Assembly (NCBI RefSeq): GCF_042647165.1
Contig: NZ_JBHRUV010000019.1
DNA length: 64,000 nucleotides
DNA from: Camelimonas abortus
Lineage (GTDB): Bacteria; Pseudomonadota; Alphaproteobacteria; Rhizobiales; Beijerinckiaceae
Direction: 5' to 3' (one strand)
The notes beneath the pieces are model-generated. The model searched no databases and was not told the origin of the DNA. It saw only the letters and a program-made list of their open reading frames with translations. The position numbers and the translations under genes were made by a program. Each line of letters opens with the position of its first letter. Positions within the stretch are counted from its first letter, which is position 1. Below, piece after piece: positions 28,797 through 37,500 of the stretch.

Positions 28797-29197
28797 GCCG
28801 GCGTCCGGCCGGGGGCCGCGTCCCCCGGCCCGCGGCGGAAAAATCGGGCCGCGACAGGGCATGCGGCGAATTTTCCGTTCCCGCCCTGCCTGTGGAGGCG
28901 TTGCCGTCGCGCCTGCGGGCGCGTATTGTGTCGATGCTTCACAAATTGTTTACCATGACATGTGAGGCGTGGCGGGGGTGTGAGCCGGCGCACGTCGCGG
29001 AGCGGCCCTGCAGGGAGCCGGCCGGCTCCGGAGCCCGGCGCGGAGCGACGCCGGCCAGCCCGCGCCGCCTCGGGGCGGTCATGCTCCGGAAGGTCGTGCT
29101 CCGGGCGGTCTGGCCCGGCGACGTCCCGCCCGGCGCGGTCTTGCTCCGGGCTGTTCTGGGGAATGGCGCGGCGTCACAGCGGACACGGGAGCGGAAC
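28797..29197. other. Interval between tamB and a small secreted protein gene
   Basis: About 400 bp without a gene. An AT-richer patch at 28920-28970 is a promoter candidate. Three imperfect copies of GGTC-N-TGCTCCGG occur at about 29078-29150. Confidence 0.4.
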
Positions 29198-29587
29198 ATG
29201 CGTCTGGCGATGTTGGGCGTGACACTCGGGATGTTGCTCGCAGGACCGGCGGTCGCCCAGCCGGTCCCCACCTATTACGCGCCGGCCACCGCCTCTTACG
29301 GCTTTCCGGGCTACGGGGAGCCCCGTTACGCCGATCCTGCCGGAGCGCCGCGCAACGTGTGCTTCAACGCCGCCGCCCTGCACCGCTGGTGCCGGGTGTT
29401 CGTGACGCCCAATCCCGGCTCCTGCGTCTGCGGCTCGGCCGGCGGCGTGGCGTTCACCGGCACGCTGATCACCGACGCCCAGCTCTACGAGCTGATCGGC
29501 GAGGACGTGAAGCAGGCGGAAGTGGGCGCCAACGGCCGCCGCGTTGCGGGCCGGCCCCGCAGCGCCGCCAGTCACTACGGCTACTGA
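29198..29587 (+). CDS. Hypothetical secreted protein with four cysteines
   Basis: A 129-residue protein with a clear signal peptide (MRLAMLGVTLGMLLAGPAVA, cleavage before QP). The mature part is rich in Tyr, Pro and Gly (PTYYAPATASYGFPGYGEP) and then contains four cysteines (NVCFNAA, HRWCRV, GSCVCGS), which could form two disulfides in the periplasm. I do not recognise the family. The start is ATG 29198 with GGGAG upstream. A longer frame exists but lacks any better signal. Confidence 0.7.
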   Translation: MRLAMLGVTLGMLLAGPAVAQPVPTYYAPATASYGFPGYGEPRYADPAGAPRNVCFNAAALHRWCRVFVTPNPGSCVCGSAGGVAFTGTLITDAQLYELIGEDVKQAEVGANGRRVAGRPRSAASHYGY

Positions 29588-29944
29588 TCCCGGGGCGGCG
29601 GGCCGCCTGACCTCCGGCCTTCCCGCCGTGTTGCGCGGGCGTGACGCGCTGCGCCACGGCCGGTCGCGGCGGGCCCGCCGGAAGCAGCTTCGGCGGCGCG
29701 GCCGCGGGTCTCAAATCTCCTGCCTGAATCCGGCGGCGTTGCGTGAAAGCGGACGCATGCGAAGGCGCGGCTGCGAAGGCGCTGCGCCGGGGGGCGCGGG
29801 CCCGCGGCGGGCGCCGGCGCTTTTCCGGCCGGGCGGCGCCTGCGCCGGCGCGCCCCCAGTCCCGCGCGCCCTTCCGGTTTCGCCGGGGGGCATGCCAGCC
29901 GCGCGGCGCCATCTCCGCCGCGCGGAGCCCGCCTGGGCGCGCCG
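29588..29944. other. Gene-free interval between convergent genes
   Basis: About 357 bp, very G+C-rich. No supported gene or clear T-tailed terminator was found. Confidence 0.35.
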
Positions 29945-31942
29945 TCAGCCGGCGGCCGGCTGGCTGGCCGCGCCGGCGGTCGCGCTCACGGCCGGCTGGC
30001 GCGCCGCCTGGGGTGCCTGGTCGGGAGTCGCCGGGAAGGTCGGCAGCACCGTGTGGATCACCCCGTAGACCTTGCTGCGCTCGCCGCGGGCCACGGCGCC
30101 CGCCAGGGCGTCGAGGCTGCGCTCCAGCGCGTCGATGTCCGGGAAGCTCGGATCTGCGGCGATGATGCCGGCGAGACTGACGTCGCGCGTGGCCTCGCCC
30201 TCGTCCAGCACGATCTCCTCAAGCCGCTCGCCCGGGCGCATGCCGGTGAAGACGATGTCGATGTCCACGTTCGGCCGCAGCCCCGCCAGCTCGATCATGC
30301 GCGTGGCGAGATCGAGGATCTTCACCGGCCGGCCCATGTTGAGCACGTAGATCGAGGTGGCCTTGTCCGGGTCGTTGATGGCGTGGAAGGAGGCGATCAC
30401 CACCAGGTCGCAGGCCTCCGGAATGGTCATGAAGAAGCGCACCATCTCCGGATGGGTCACGGTGACCGGGCCGCCCTTGGCGATCTGCTCGCGGAACTTG
30501 GGCACCACCGAGCCGTTGGAGCCAAGCACGTTGCCGAAGCGCACCACCACGAGGCGCGTCGGCCGGCCGTTGGCCGAGACATTGGCGAGGCGGCCGCTGG
30601 CGATCTCCGCGTCCTTGGCCTGCACGTACATCTCCGCCAGCCGCTTGGTGGCGCCGAGGATCGACACCGGCTTCACCGCCTTGTCGGTGGAGATCATCAC
30701 GAACGCCTCCGCCCCGCAGGCGATGGCGGCGTCGGCGGCGTTCATGGCCCCGAAGACATTGGTGCGGATGCCTTCGCTCCAGTCTGTCTCCAGATAGTGG
30801 ACGTGCTTGAGCGCGGCGGCGTGATAGACCACGTTCGGGCGGAACTCCCCGAGGATGGCGAACAGGCGGTCGCGGTCGCGCACGTCGCAGATGCGCCCCA
30901 GCGGCCGGCAGCCCTCGACCCGCGACAGGTCCTCGAGAATGGCGTGCAGCGCCGGCTCGGAATTCTCCAGGATCAGGATGTCCCGGGCGCCGTAGCGGGC
31001 GAGGCGGCGGGCCAGCTCGCCGCCGATGGAGCCGCCGCCGCCGGTGATGGCGATGCGCCGTCCGGCCGTGAGGCTGGCGATGGTGTCCTCGTCAATGCTC
31101 ACCGCCGGGCGCAGCAGCAGGTCCTCCATGGACAGCGGCGCAAGGCGCGCGGAGACGGCGGAATCGCTCTCGTCCAGGCCGTGGGTGCGCAGCACCTCCA
31201 CGCCGAAGCGCCGCGCCGCGTTGAGAATGCCGGCGGCCACCGCCTCGTCGCCCAGCGCCGAAGGAGCCAGCACGATCACCGACGGGGAACGGTCGCGCGC
31301 CGCCAGGTCCTGCAGCACTGCGGCGGCGTCGCCGAGGCCGCCCAATACGCGCACGTTGCGGATCGACTGGCCCACGTCGGCGGCGTGGCGGCTGAGCGCT
31401 CCCACCGGACGCAGCCGCGACAGCGCCCCCTGCTCGATGCCGCGCAGGATGGCCTCGATTTCAATGCCCGTGCCGGCGATCAGCGCCGCGTCGCGCCGCC
31501 CGGCCGGCGCGGCGGCGTTGATCTGCCGCTGCTTCAGCGCCCGGTAGGCGACCCGCGGCGCCGCCAGCATCGCGATTTCGAGAATGAAGAACAGCAGGAT
31601 CCACAGGCGGCCGAAATAGTTGCGGCCCAGCAGGTCCGGATGCGACAGCGCCGTGTCGATGATCAGGATGGCGAGGCTGATGATCGCCGACGCCTTGGCG
31701 ATCTTGATCACGTCCGGCAGCGAGGTGAAGCGCCACTTGGACTGCGGCAGCCGCACCAGCAGGAACGCTCCCGCCGCCACCGGCAGCACGCAGGCGAGGA
31801 TCAGCGGCAGCTGCTGCAGGTAGGTGGCCAGGCGCGCGTCCTGGAAACGCAGTACGATCGCCAGCGCCGTCGCGCAGGCGGTGACGGTGACGTCAGCCGC
31901 AAGGTTCAGCAGGATCGTCCTGATCGCGCGTCGCGATGCCAT
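29945..31942 (-). CDS. Polysaccharide biosynthesis nucleotide-sugar dehydratase/epimerase (WbpM/CapD-like)
   Basis: A 665-residue protein. Four or so N-terminal transmembrane segments (residues about 10-130) precede a Rossmann-like CoA-binding-type region (about 145-270) and a C-terminal SDR domain with RRIAITGGGGSIGGELARR, YHAAALKHVHYLE, MISTDKAVKPVSILGATKR and GMRPGERLEE. This is the UDP-GlcNAc 4,6-dehydratase type (WbpM/FlaA1-long/CapD) that feeds lipopolysaccharide or capsule synthesis at the inner membrane. At the position of the catalytic Tyr/Met of the SDR triad I read Leu (SILGATK); the Lys is present. Other polysaccharide genes are not adjacent. The ATG at 31942 follows CGGGGAGCACC. 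Confidence 0.88.
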   Translation of the reverse strand: MASRRAIRTILLNLAADVTVTACATALAIVLRFQDARLATYLQQLPLILACVLPVAAGAFLLVRLPQSKWRFTSLPDVIKIAKASAIISLAILIIDTALSHPDLLGRNYFGRLWILLFFILEIAMLAAPRVAYRALKQRQINAAAPAGRRDAALIAGTGIEIEAILRGIEQGALSRLRPVGALSRHAADVGQSIRNVRVLGGLGDAAAVLQDLAARDRSPSVIVLAPSALGDEAVAAGILNAARRFGVEVLRTHGLDESDSAVSARLAPLSMEDLLLRPAVSIDEDTIASLTAGRRIAITGGGGSIGGELARRLARYGARDILILENSEPALHAILEDLSRVEGCRPLGRICDVRDRDRLFAILGEFRPNVVYHAAALKHVHYLETDWSEGIRTNVFGAMNAADAAIACGAEAFVMISTDKAVKPVSILGATKRLAEMYVQAKDAEIASGRLANVSANGRPTRLVVVRFGNVLGSNGSVVPKFREQIAKGGPVTVTHPEMVRFFMTIPEACDLVVIASFHAINDPDKATSIYVLNMGRPVKILDLATRMIELAGLRPNVDIDIVFTGMRPGERLEEIVLDEGEATRDVSLAGIIAADPSFPDIDALERSLDALAGAVARGERSKVYGVIHTVLPTFPATPDQAPQAARQPAVSATAGAASQPAAG

Positions 31943-32362
31943 GGTGCTCCCCGAATGGGCCGGACACGCGGCCAGTGAATTCCGTCAGCATGGGGGGCGC
32001 CGCCCCGCCTGGCGCCCGCAGCCCCGGGCCGCGCCGGGCGCGCCGGCGCGTATTCCCTAACGCGACAGGCCGCCTGACGCCAGCTCCCGCAACCCGCCGC
32101 GCGCCATGCGCAGGCGGCTCCGGCCGCTCCGCGCGTCGCTACATAACCGATCGCGGTCGCGCGCGCATCCGCCCGGCCCGCCGCAGCCGCGGCGCCCGGC
32201 GTGATTGCAGGGCGCAATGGCGACAGTCAGGCGAAAAAACGCGCGCGCCCGCCGCCATTGCGCCGTCCGCCCGGCCCGCGGCGGTTGACCGCGCGCCCCG
32301 GCGGCCCAATCCTCGTGAACCGCAACCTTTCACGCCATCGCCATTGCTGACGGGAACCCGCC
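31943..32362. other. Divergent intergenic region
   Basis: About 420 bp between divergent genes, with no supported reading frame. It must hold promoters for both. None was recognised specifically. Confidence 0.4.
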
Positions 32363-33148
32363 GTGTCCGCACCGACTCCGGAAACTGTCCTCACGCGCCG
32401 CCAGATCGCCGCCGGTCTCGCCGCCGGTCTCGCCGCCGCCCTGTGGCCCTCCGGCCGGGCCGCCGCCGCGCCGGTGGTGATCCGCGGCGAGGCGTTCTGG
32501 CGCGAGCGCATGGCGCTGCCGCGCGGCTCCCGTATTGAGGCGCAGCTCGTGGAGCTGAACGCCGCGGGCCGGCCCGGCGCGGCCGTCGCCAGCTCGGCCG
32601 CGCCGGCCGGGCCGGGCTCGCCGGCGCCGTTCACGCTGCGTTTCGAGCCGCGCGGGGCGCCGCGCCGCCGGCGTTTCGCGCTGACGGTGCGAATCACCGA
32701 TCCCGGCGGCGCCGTGCTGTTCGAGAGCGAGCCGCAGCCGTGGAAGCCCGGCGACCGCGCGCCGGTGAGCGTGCCCGTGCGCCGCGCCGGGGGCGGCGCG
32801 CGCTCCGGTGGCGACGCCAGGCCGTGGGGCGCGTGGCGCGCGGCGTTCATTCTCGGCGAGGCGGTGGCGGCGGGCGACGCCCCGACCCTGAAGCTGTCGC
32901 CGGACGGACGGGTCTCCGGCGACGGCGGCTGCAACGCCATCTCCGGGGTGGTGCGGGTGAAGGACCGGCGCATCCGTTTCGGTCGCCTGGGCGCGACGCC
33001 GGCGGCCTGCCCGGGGCCGGCCATGGCCCGCGAGCGGCGCTTCCGCGAGGCGCTGGGCCGCGCCCGCGCCTTCCGGATCGAGGCCGGGGAGCGGCTGCTG
33101 CTGCTGGACCACGCCAGCCATGTGGTGATGCGTCTGGTGCGGGCCTGA
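32363..33148 (+). CDS. YbaY/META domain protein, probable Tat-exported
   Basis: A 261-residue protein. The N terminus has a twin-arginine pair and apolar stretch (LTRRQIAAGLAAGLAAALW) ending at a probable Ala-x-Ala site, suggesting Tat-dependent export. A first domain (LPRGSRIEAQLVELNAAG) resembles the YbaY/type III secretion lipoprotein chaperone fold. The second is a META/HslJ domain (GRVSGDGGCNAISGVVRV and TPAACPGPAM). The function is unknown; HslJ is linked to novobiocin resistance and envelope stress. The start is GTG 32363 with a modest CGGGAA upstream. It is convergent with the CDF gene. Confidence 0.8.
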   Translation: MSAPTPETVLTRRQIAAGLAAGLAAALWPSGRAAAAPVVIRGEAFWRERMALPRGSRIEAQLVELNAAGRPGAAVASSAAPAGPGSPAPFTLRFEPRGAPRRRRFALTVRITDPGGAVLFESEPQPWKPGDRAPVSVPVRRAGGGARSGGDARPWGAWRAAFILGEAVAAGDAPTLKLSPDGRVSGDGGCNAISGVVRVKDRRIRFGRLGATPAACPGPAMARERRFREALGRARAFRIEAGERLLLLDHASHVVMRLVRA

Positions 33149-33150
33149 CG

Positions 33151-33168
33151 GCGCCGCGGCCGCGGCGC
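33151..33168. repeat. 18-bp perfect palindrome between convergent genes
   Basis: GCGCCGCGG followed by CCGCGGCGC, lying only 2 bp after one stop and 6 bp before the other. It could act as a structured 3' end for both transcripts, but there is no T run. Confidence 0.5.
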
Positions 33169-33173
33169 GCGAA

Positions 33174-34076
33174 TCAGACCACCACGCCGCAGTGCTTGGC
33201 CTTGTGCTCGGGCTCCACGTGGATGGTGACCTGCGCCCCGGGCACTTCCTGCTTCAGCGCGCCCTCGATGCGGTCGCAGATCCGGTGCGCCGCCTCTACG
33301 GTGGAATCGCCGGCCACCACCAGATGGAAATCGATGAACGTCACCTGGCCGGCCTGGCGGGTGCGCACGTCATGCGCCTCCAGCGCGCCCACCGCCTCGC
33401 GCGAGATGATGGCGCGGATCTTGCCCTGCATGCTCTCCGGCGCAGCCTCGTCCATGAGGCCGCCCATGGACTCGCGGATCACCCGCCAGCCGGACCACAG
33501 GATATTGACCGCCACCAGGCAGGCGATCAGGGGGTCCAGAAACAGCCAGCCGGTGGCCAGCGCCACGCCGAGGCCCGCCACGACGCCCCCTGACGACACC
33601 ACGTCGCTGAACAGGTGGCGGCCGTCGGCGACGAGGGCAGGGGAGCGCAGGGCGCGCCCGCGCCGCACCAGCACCCAGGACCACACGCCGTTGATGGCGG
33701 TGGCGACGGCGATCAGCGCCAGGCCTTCCGCCGGCGCGTCGATGACGCGCGGCGCCCGCCAGGCGCGCCACGCCTCGTGCAGGATGAGCAGCGCCGCCAC
33801 GACGATCATCACCCCTTCCATCACCGCGCTGAAATATTCCGCCTTGTGATGGCCGTAAGGGTGGCGCGCGTCCGCCGGGCGGCGGGCGATGCGCACCGCC
33901 ACCAGCGCGGCCAGCGCCGTGGCCACGTTGACGATGCTTTCCATGGCGTCCGAGTAGAGCGCCGCCGAGCCGGTGATCCACCACGCCAGGGTTTTCAGCG
34001 CCAGCACCGCCACGCCGGTGACCAGGCTCCCCACGGCGATCAGGGTGGCGCTGTCCGTCGCATTCTGCGCAGTCAC
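33174..34076 (-). CDS. Cation diffusion facilitator (CDF) family transporter
   Basis: A 300-residue inner-membrane divalent-cation/proton antiporter. About six transmembrane segments are present. The metal-site segments are LYSDAMESIVNV in helix 2 and DGRHLFSDVVSS in helix 5 (HxxxD), with the diagnostic HPYGHHKAEYFS between helices 2 and 3 and a cytosolic C-terminal domain (FIDFHLVVAGDSTVEAAHRICD). Zinc, iron or manganese are possible substrates; selectivity is not clear from these residues. The start is GTG 34076 with an AAGAGAA upstream. The upstream region is AT-rich and shares sequence blocks with the mucR promoter. Confidence 0.9.
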   Translation of the reverse strand: MTAQNATDSATLIAVGSLVTGVAVLALKTLAWWITGSAALYSDAMESIVNVATALAALVAVRIARRPADARHPYGHHKAEYFSAVMEGVMIVVAALLILHEAWRAWRAPRVIDAPAEGLALIAVATAINGVWSWVLVRRGRALRSPALVADGRHLFSDVVSSGGVVAGLGVALATGWLFLDPLIACLVAVNILWSGWRVIRESMGGLMDEAAPESMQGKIRAIISREAVGALEAHDVRTRQAGQVTFIDFHLVVAGDSTVEAAHRICDRIEGALKQEVPGAQVTIHVEPEHKAKHCGVVV

Positions 34077-34458
34077 GTTCTCTTGTCCCAGGGTGACCAG
34101 ACGCTTTTGTAACCAGACGCAACAGCCGCGTCCGGGCCGCTGTCGCGCCCGGGAGGAATGCGCCGCGCCGCGACGCCCCGCATGTCGTTCCGACCGTTTG
34201 TCTAGGCCAGGGCTACCGGAGGCGCAACAACCGTGTTATTTAATGCAAACAGATTGCATCTGCAGGACATGTCGTCCACACGGCGCATGCATTGTACAGG
34301 TTGCGCCATGAAAACATTTTGCGAGAACATGATTGTTATCATCAATCATTATGCGCATGACGGCCGCGCGCAGCAGTGATGACCGCGGCTGCGGCGTGAC
34401 GGCGCGCGGAACAGCTTACGTCATCATCGCCGGCCGGCGGTGACGGCGGAAGTCCGGC
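34077..34458. promoter_or_regulatory. AT-rich upstream region of the CDF gene
   Basis: About 380 bp without a gene. It contains a perfect dyad ATGCAA-ACAGA-TTGCAT (34243-34259), which is operator-like, and the block series ATTTTGCGA (34316-34324), GTTATC (34335-34340), TCAATCAT (34342-34349) that also occurs upstream of mucR. Confidence 0.45.
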
Positions 34459-34764
34459 TCAGCCGTCGCTCCAGGTCACCGTGAGCTCTTCGCGGAAGGC
34501 GAAACGGACCAGATGGCTGGCCATCACCTGCTTGAGCCGTTCCAGCGCCTGCGCGTCGGCGGCGGCGAGGCGCATGACGAGAGCGGCGTCGCTGGCGGCC
34601 AGCTCGCATGTCCCCATGGGGAAGGTCACCCGGCCGTTATGGGCGTCGAAGGTCGCCTCCACCTTGTGGCCGAAGTGCTTGCACAGCTGCTGCAGGTATT
34701 TGCTGGCGCTGGCGGTGGCCACTTCAGCGCGCGACGACAGGGGAAGGGCGGGGGCGGACGTCAT
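34459..34764 (-). CDS. DUF2218 domain-containing protein
   Basis: A 101-residue protein matching DUF2218 along its whole length: ASKYLQQLCKHFGHKVEATF, GRVTFPMGTCEL and the C-terminal HLVRFAFREELTVTW. The family is of unknown function and is often found near siderophore-interacting or iron-uptake genes, which are not seen here. The ATG at 34764 has GGAG upstream. It is 54 bp downstream of the enoyl-CoA hydratase gene in the same direction and may be co-transcribed. Confidence 0.85.
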   Translation of the reverse strand: MTSAPALPLSSRAEVATASASKYLQQLCKHFGHKVEATFDAHNGRVTFPMGTCELAASDAALVMRLAAADAQALERLKQVMASHLVRFAFREELTVTWSDG

Positions 34765-34818
34765 GGCGGGGCTCCATGGATGGCGGCGGCGCCGGCGCGG
34801 CGGCCGGCGCCCCGAGGC

Positions 34819-35610
34819 TTACAGCTTGCCCTTGCGCCGGGCAAACGCTTCCAGCGCCGCGCGCGCCTCCGGCGTGGCGAAGGCGTTGCAGAAATCCTCC
34901 ACCGCCACGGCGACGCTGCGCCGGTAGTCGAGATCGTTCTGGCGCATGAAGGCGGCGCGGGCGCGCGCCACCCCCGCCGCCGGCTTGGCCGCCAGCTCCG
35001 CCGCCAGCGCCATGGCCGCCGCCTCCAGCTCCGCCGCCGGGGCGATGCGGCTGACGAGGCCGAGCGCCTGGCCTTCCGCCGCCGTAAACGTCCGTCCGGT
35101 GAACAGCAGCTCGAAGGCCCGGTGGCGGCCGACGATGCGCGGCAGGTGCGCGAAATGGAGGGCCGGCGGCAGGCCGAGGTCGATTTCGGGGTAGCCGAGG
35201 GTGGCCTCACTGGCGGCGATGATGATGTCGCAGGAAATGGCGAGGGTCATGCCGCCGCCGCGCGCCGTGCCGCTGACCACGGCGACGGAGGGCTTGCCAA
35301 GGGCGTGCTGGGCGTCGGCGAGGCCTGGGTAAAGGTCCAGCAGCGTGGCCCGCGTTTCCTCCGGCGTGGCGCGCAGCAACAGCGGCAGGTCCAGGCCGGC
35401 CGAGAAACGGCCGGGCACGTCGCTGGCCAGCAGCACGACCCGCGCCGAGCTGTCGTCCGCCGCTTGGCGAAGCGCCGCCAGCAGCTCCTGCAGCAGCTCG
35501 CGGGTCAGCGCGTTCACTGGCGGCCGCGCCAGGCCAATGCGCGCCACGCCGTCGCGCGTGGTGAAGGTGATGTGGCGGTAGCTCCGCCCGTTTCCGGCGT
35601 TTCCCTCCAA
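34819..35610 (-). CDS. Enoyl-CoA hydratase/isomerase family protein
   Basis: A 263-residue crotonase-fold enzyme. Recognisable are the N-terminal RDGVARIGLARPPVNAL, the oxyanion-hole segments FSAGLDLPLLL and GTARGGGMTLAISCDIIIA, and the active-site region SEATLGYPEIDLGLPP, where glutamate in PEIDLGL is expected to be catalytic. It acts on acyl-CoA thioesters; the exact reaction is unresolved. The start is TTG 35610, right behind a strong AGGGAGG. Neighbours do not form an obvious beta-oxidation operon. Confidence 0.88.
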   Translation of the reverse strand: MEGNAGNGRSYRHITFTTRDGVARIGLARPPVNALTRELLQELLAALRQAADDSSARVVLLASDVPGRFSAGLDLPLLLRATPEETRATLLDLYPGLADAQHALGKPSVAVVSGTARGGGMTLAISCDIIIAASEATLGYPEIDLGLPPALHFAHLPRIVGRHRAFELLFTGRTFTAAEGQALGLVSRIAPAAELEAAAMALAAELAAKPAAGVARARAAFMRQNDLDYRRSVAVAVEDFCNAFATPEARAALEAFARRKGKL

Positions 35611-35692
35611 GGCGTCCTCCCTGATGGCGCGCCGCGTTTCCCGGGCTGCGGCGTCGCCGTTCCGGCGAGGTTAGCCCGGCGGGCGGGCGCCG

Positions 35693-35881
35693 TCAGCTGC
35701 GCCGCGCGTGCTGCGGCCGTCCCTTGCGGGGCGTGGCGGCCAGCTCCCTGAGATGCCGTTCGCTCATGGAGCGCGCCATGTCGCGGGCGGCGCCTTTCAG
35801 GGCGGATTGCTTCATCTCGCCGCGCTTGGCGGCCAGCGCCGCTCCGGCGGCCTTCTGCTGCGCTGCGGATTTGGCTGGCAT
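35693..35881 (-). CDS. DUF3008 family small basic protein
   Basis: A 62-residue lysine/arginine-rich protein beginning MPAKSAAQQKAAGAALAA and ending in RKGRPQHARRS, which is the DUF3008 pattern (small, basic, stress-associated, unknown function). The ATG at 35881 has AAGGGGAGACC upstream. The longer frame adds a low-complexity leader. It is separated from the enoyl-CoA hydratase by 82 bp. Confidence 0.85.
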   Translation of the reverse strand: MPAKSAAQQKAAGAALAAKRGEMKQSALKGAARDMARSMSERHLRELAATPRKGRPQHARRS

Positions 35882-35992
35882 GGCTGGTCTCCCCTTGTGC
35901 GGCGCGCCGCCGTGGCGCGCCTTGCGGGGACAACGTGCGTGGGGGCGGGGGCGTTCGCCGCCGGGCGCGCAACAGGTCGTGACCGGAGAAAC

Positions 35993-36013
35993 AAAAAGCG
36001 CCCGAAGGGCGCT
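35993..36013 (-). terminator. Intrinsic terminator after tRNA-Pro
   Basis: On the minus strand, AGCGCCC, a TTC loop and GGGCGCT are followed by a run of T (to 35993), 63 bp beyond the tRNA 3' end. Confidence 0.85.
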
Positions 36014-36075
36014 GCAGGGATCCGGGTCCCGCCCGGTCCGTCCGGAGATCCTGGACATCTCCGGAAGAAAAAGAA

Positions 36076-36152
36076 TGGTCGGAGTGAAAGGATTTGAACC
36101 TTCGACCCCCTCGTCCCGAACGAGGTGCGCTACCAGGCTGCGCTACACTCCG
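36076..36152 (-). tRNA. tRNA-Pro (anticodon CGG)
   Basis: A 77-nt cloverleaf on the minus strand. The acceptor stem pairs CGGAGTG with CACTCCG and CCA is encoded. The anticodon stem CCTCG/CGAGG encloses the loop TTCGGGA, giving anticodon CGG. The T arm has GGTTCAAATCC. An intrinsic terminator follows. Confidence 0.95.
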
Positions 36153-37170
36153 ACGGCCGGCGTCACCGCCGACGTGGCTGCCTTATACCCAACGCCCCCT
36201 GGCCGTTCAAGACCTTCTGTCGTCATGGGGCGCGCGACCTGTTGAATCTGCGTCGCGCGCCGGCAAGCGACTGATATTTAAGGGGCCGGCGCCTCCCCTC
36301 CTGGGGATAACGATCGCCGGGCCGGGGCGCGCTGCATGGCGCGCCGGCCAGAAAACGCGCTGATTCCCGCCATGCCGGGACGCCCCGGGCCGCGCGGGGC
36401 GGTCCCCGGTCAGACGCGCCGTCTCAGCCGCCTCGCGCGCCGTCGTCGTGGCGCAGGCGCTCCCTGCCGTTTCGTCTGCGCCCGGCCATGACGGCGCCGG
36501 GGCTGGAGGGTGCGAGGCGCTGGCGGGCGCGGCGGTGGGGAACGGCGAAGGGCGTGTGCTGAAGCAAGAGGGGCAGAGGGTGAGAGGCGCCGGTGACCAC
36601 GACGGCAGGGACCGGGGCGGAGCGCGCGCCGGCGTCCGGGACGACGCGCCGCGGCCGGCGCAGCAAAAGGGGGGCGAAGGAGGCGGGAGAGCGCGGACGG
36701 CGGGAAAAGGCGGAGCAGGGGCGCCGGCGCGGGGCAAATCTGCTGGCCGCCGGGGCGCGCCGTCTGGAAACGGGGAGCGCGCGTCGCCATGTTTGCGGCT
36801 ATTTCCAGCCCTGCCGCCGCCGCAGGCGTGGCGCCGGCCCCGGGAGAGACTCACCAGGGAAGGGGCGAACCATGAGGGGAAGGGGCGAAACGGTGACAGC
36901 ATTGCGGCGCCTTCGCGCCGCATGTGCGCTGGCGCACCCGCAGGGGCGCATGCACAGCGTATGTTGCAGCGTATGTTCAAGACGTCACGTCCGCTTCGCC
37001 GGATCGGTTATGTATTAACAGAACGTTAACCGGTGCTGTCGCAGCGTAACAGGCGCGAAAAGCGGACGTTACGCCAGCCGGCGCCGGATGGTTCCGGCTG
37101 GGGACAGCCGCCGCCGGGCGCGCACGGCGTCCGGGTCTGGCGTCACACGGATGCTTTTGGGAGAGACACT
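36153..37170. other. 1-kb gene-poor interval
   Basis: No supported gene. Long frames on both strands have Arg/Gly/Pro-rich products typical of G+C-rich noncoding DNA. Near its right end are a 12-bp direct repeat (CAGCGTATGTTG then CAGCGTATGTTC, 36955-36978) and an AT-rich dyad with arms CGGTTA and TAACCG (37005-37032), possibly the promoter or operator region of the small membrane protein gene. Confidence 0.4.
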
Positions 37171-37311
37171 GTGGCAGCGTCAGTAATCAGCAATCTTCTG
37201 GTGGTGACGGCGAGCGTCGGCGTCATGGGCCTGCTGGTGTGCCTGCTGCCCGTTCCGCGTCTGGCGCGCACGGGCATGTGTCTGCTGACGGTTCTCGCCG
37301 GTCTCGCCTAG
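37171..37311 (+). CDS. Small membrane protein (46 residues), possibly truncated
   Basis: The GTG at 37171 follows GGGAGAGACACT and opens a frame with two short apolar segments (VISNLLVVTASVGVMGLLVC and GMCLLTVLAGLA). It has no recognised family. The frame stops at a TAG (37309-37311). Beyond it the same frame stays open for 25 more codons (GVDQVRLAARS onward) to a TGA at 37387-37389, exactly where a tandem repeat begins. A single base change (TGG to TAG) could have shortened a protein of about 72 residues. Confidence 0.45.
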   Translation: MAASVISNLLVVTASVGVMGLLVCLLPVPRLARTGMCLLTVLAGLA

Positions 37312-37382
37312 GGCGTCGACCAGGTGCGGCTCGCCGCGCGCAGCGACGCGGCGCCGCTGGCGATGACCCGCCTCAGCGCCGC

Positions 37383-37500
37383 CATGTGAACGGCGTCATG
37401 TGAACGGCGTCATGTGAACGGCGCCATGTGAACGGCGCCATGTGGGCGCCGCCATGTGAAGGCGCGATGTGAGCGGCGTCATGTGGGCGCCGCCATGTGA
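37383..37500. repeat. 14-bp tandem repeat, nine units
   Basis: CATGTG (or GATGTG) recurs at 37383, 37397, 37411, 37425, 37439, 37453, 37466, 37480 and 37494, a 14-bp period with one 13-bp step. The unit is close to ACGGCGTCATGTGA, with GCC/GTC and A/G variants. The period is not a multiple of three, so it does not code for a peptide repeat in one frame on the plus strand. Confidence 0.9.

Noticed and set aside
26297..28993. An 898-codon minus-strand frame opposite tamB
   Set aside because: The product is Ser/Arg/Pro-rich with no domain, whereas the plus strand is a conserved TamB.
36448..37029. A 193-codon plus-strand frame in the gap after tRNA-Pro
   Set aside because: Gly/Arg/Ala low complexity, opposed by other frames of similar length.
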